From: an uncultured Actinomycetes bacterium
GTDB taxonomy: Bacteria > Actinomycetota > Actinomycetes > Nanopelagicales > Nanopelagicaceae
Assembly (NCBI GenBank): GCA_903852955.1
Contig: CAINSH010000155.1
Location: 1 to 14,024, forward strand
Reading direction: 5' to 3'
Length of the DNA stretch: 14,024 nucleotides
Below the pieces are notes generated by a model. It worked only from the letters and a program-made list of their open reading frames with translations. It was not told the origin of the DNA and did not search any database. Positions 13,892 to 14,024 of this stretch are shown in pieces (the stretch's first letter is position 1; each line of letters opens with the position of its first letter). Made by a program: the position numbers and the translations under genes.

Positions 13892-14024
13892 CACTTCTTG
13901 GTGCGGCGCAAATCCGCGAGTTAGCTGCAGCTTTAGATTTAAAACCATCTAAATCGCTAGGCCAAAACTTTGTTATCGATTCAAATGTTTGTACAAAAAT
14001 TGTGCGTACTGCGGCAGTTGGCCC
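13888..14024 (+). CDS. rsmA: 16S rRNA dimethyladenosine transferase RsmA (KsgA), N-terminal part
   Basis: The first 45 codons of a gene cut by the window end. The residues K-S-L-G-Q-N-F-V-I-D-S-N (22-33) followed by I-V-R-T-A are the opening of KsgA/RsmA, which dimethylates A1518 and A1519 of 16S rRNA using SAM. The start ATG overlaps the tatD stop, giving translational coupling. In M. tuberculosis rpfB stands between tatD and ksgA; here there is no room for it. Confidence 0.92.
   Translation, partial: MTLLGAAQIRELAAALDLKPSKSLGQNFVIDSNVCTKIVRTAAVG

Noticed and set aside
1..14024. Insertion sequences, phage genes, CRISPR arrays or toxin-antitoxin pairs
   Set aside because: No transposase, direct repeat array, integrase or small paired genes of that kind were seen on either strand.

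Overview
The window reads as chromosomal DNA from a compact, fairly low-GC actinobacterium. The evidence is gene order. From about 2.4 kb onward the run fmdB-type zinc ribbon, folate cyclo-ligase, MoeA/Glp-like protein, RimJ-like acetyltransferase, GlpR-like membrane protein, protein mannosyltransferase, rsmI, metG, tatD, rsmA follows the order known from Mycobacterium tuberculosis around Rv0991c to Rv1010. Several genes usual in that neighbourhood (galU, rpfB) are absent, and neighbouring genes touch or overlap by a few bases. Many genes have a TANNNT -10 box 6 to 8 bases before the start codon and no ribosome site. This fits a streamlined freshwater acI/Nanopelagicales-type genome, but that placement is inference. 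No mobile element, CRISPR array or phage gene is visible, and no stretch over 300 bases lacks a gene.

Layout. 1-38 (-): first codons of a nucleotide-binding oxidoreductase-like gene, with a clear promoter and an 18-bp palindrome over it. 137-212 (+): tRNA-Arg(CCT). 234-2342 (-): MMPL/RND-type exporter. 2375-2491 (+): a 38-codon small gene. 2488-2730 (-): FmdB/Ruc-type zinc ribbon. 2845-6364 (+): a tight operon of a CopC-like secreted protein, a CopD-CtaG fusion and an acyl-CoA dehydrogenase. 6354-6902 (-): 5-formyltetrahydrofolate cyclo-ligase. 6971-9294 (+): Glp-like (MoeA-derived) protein, RimJ-like acetyltransferase and GlpR-like membrane protein. 9295-10569 (-): protein O-mannosyltransferase. 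10621-14024 (+): rsmI, metG, tatD and the start of rsmA.

Main point of interest. The MoeA-like protein has lost the whole MoeA domain II and the known active-site motifs, yet it stays next to the membrane protein known in Corynebacterium as GlpR. In corynebacteria Glp/GlpR is a repurposed molybdotransferase and membrane receptor that works in cell division with FtsZ. The window therefore probably holds a pared-down Glp-GlpR division scaffold that can no longer make molybdenum cofactor. Secondary points are a CopC-family protein with no histidine, cysteine or mature-region methionine to bind copper, an unannotated small gene, and a palindromic operator candidate at the left edge.
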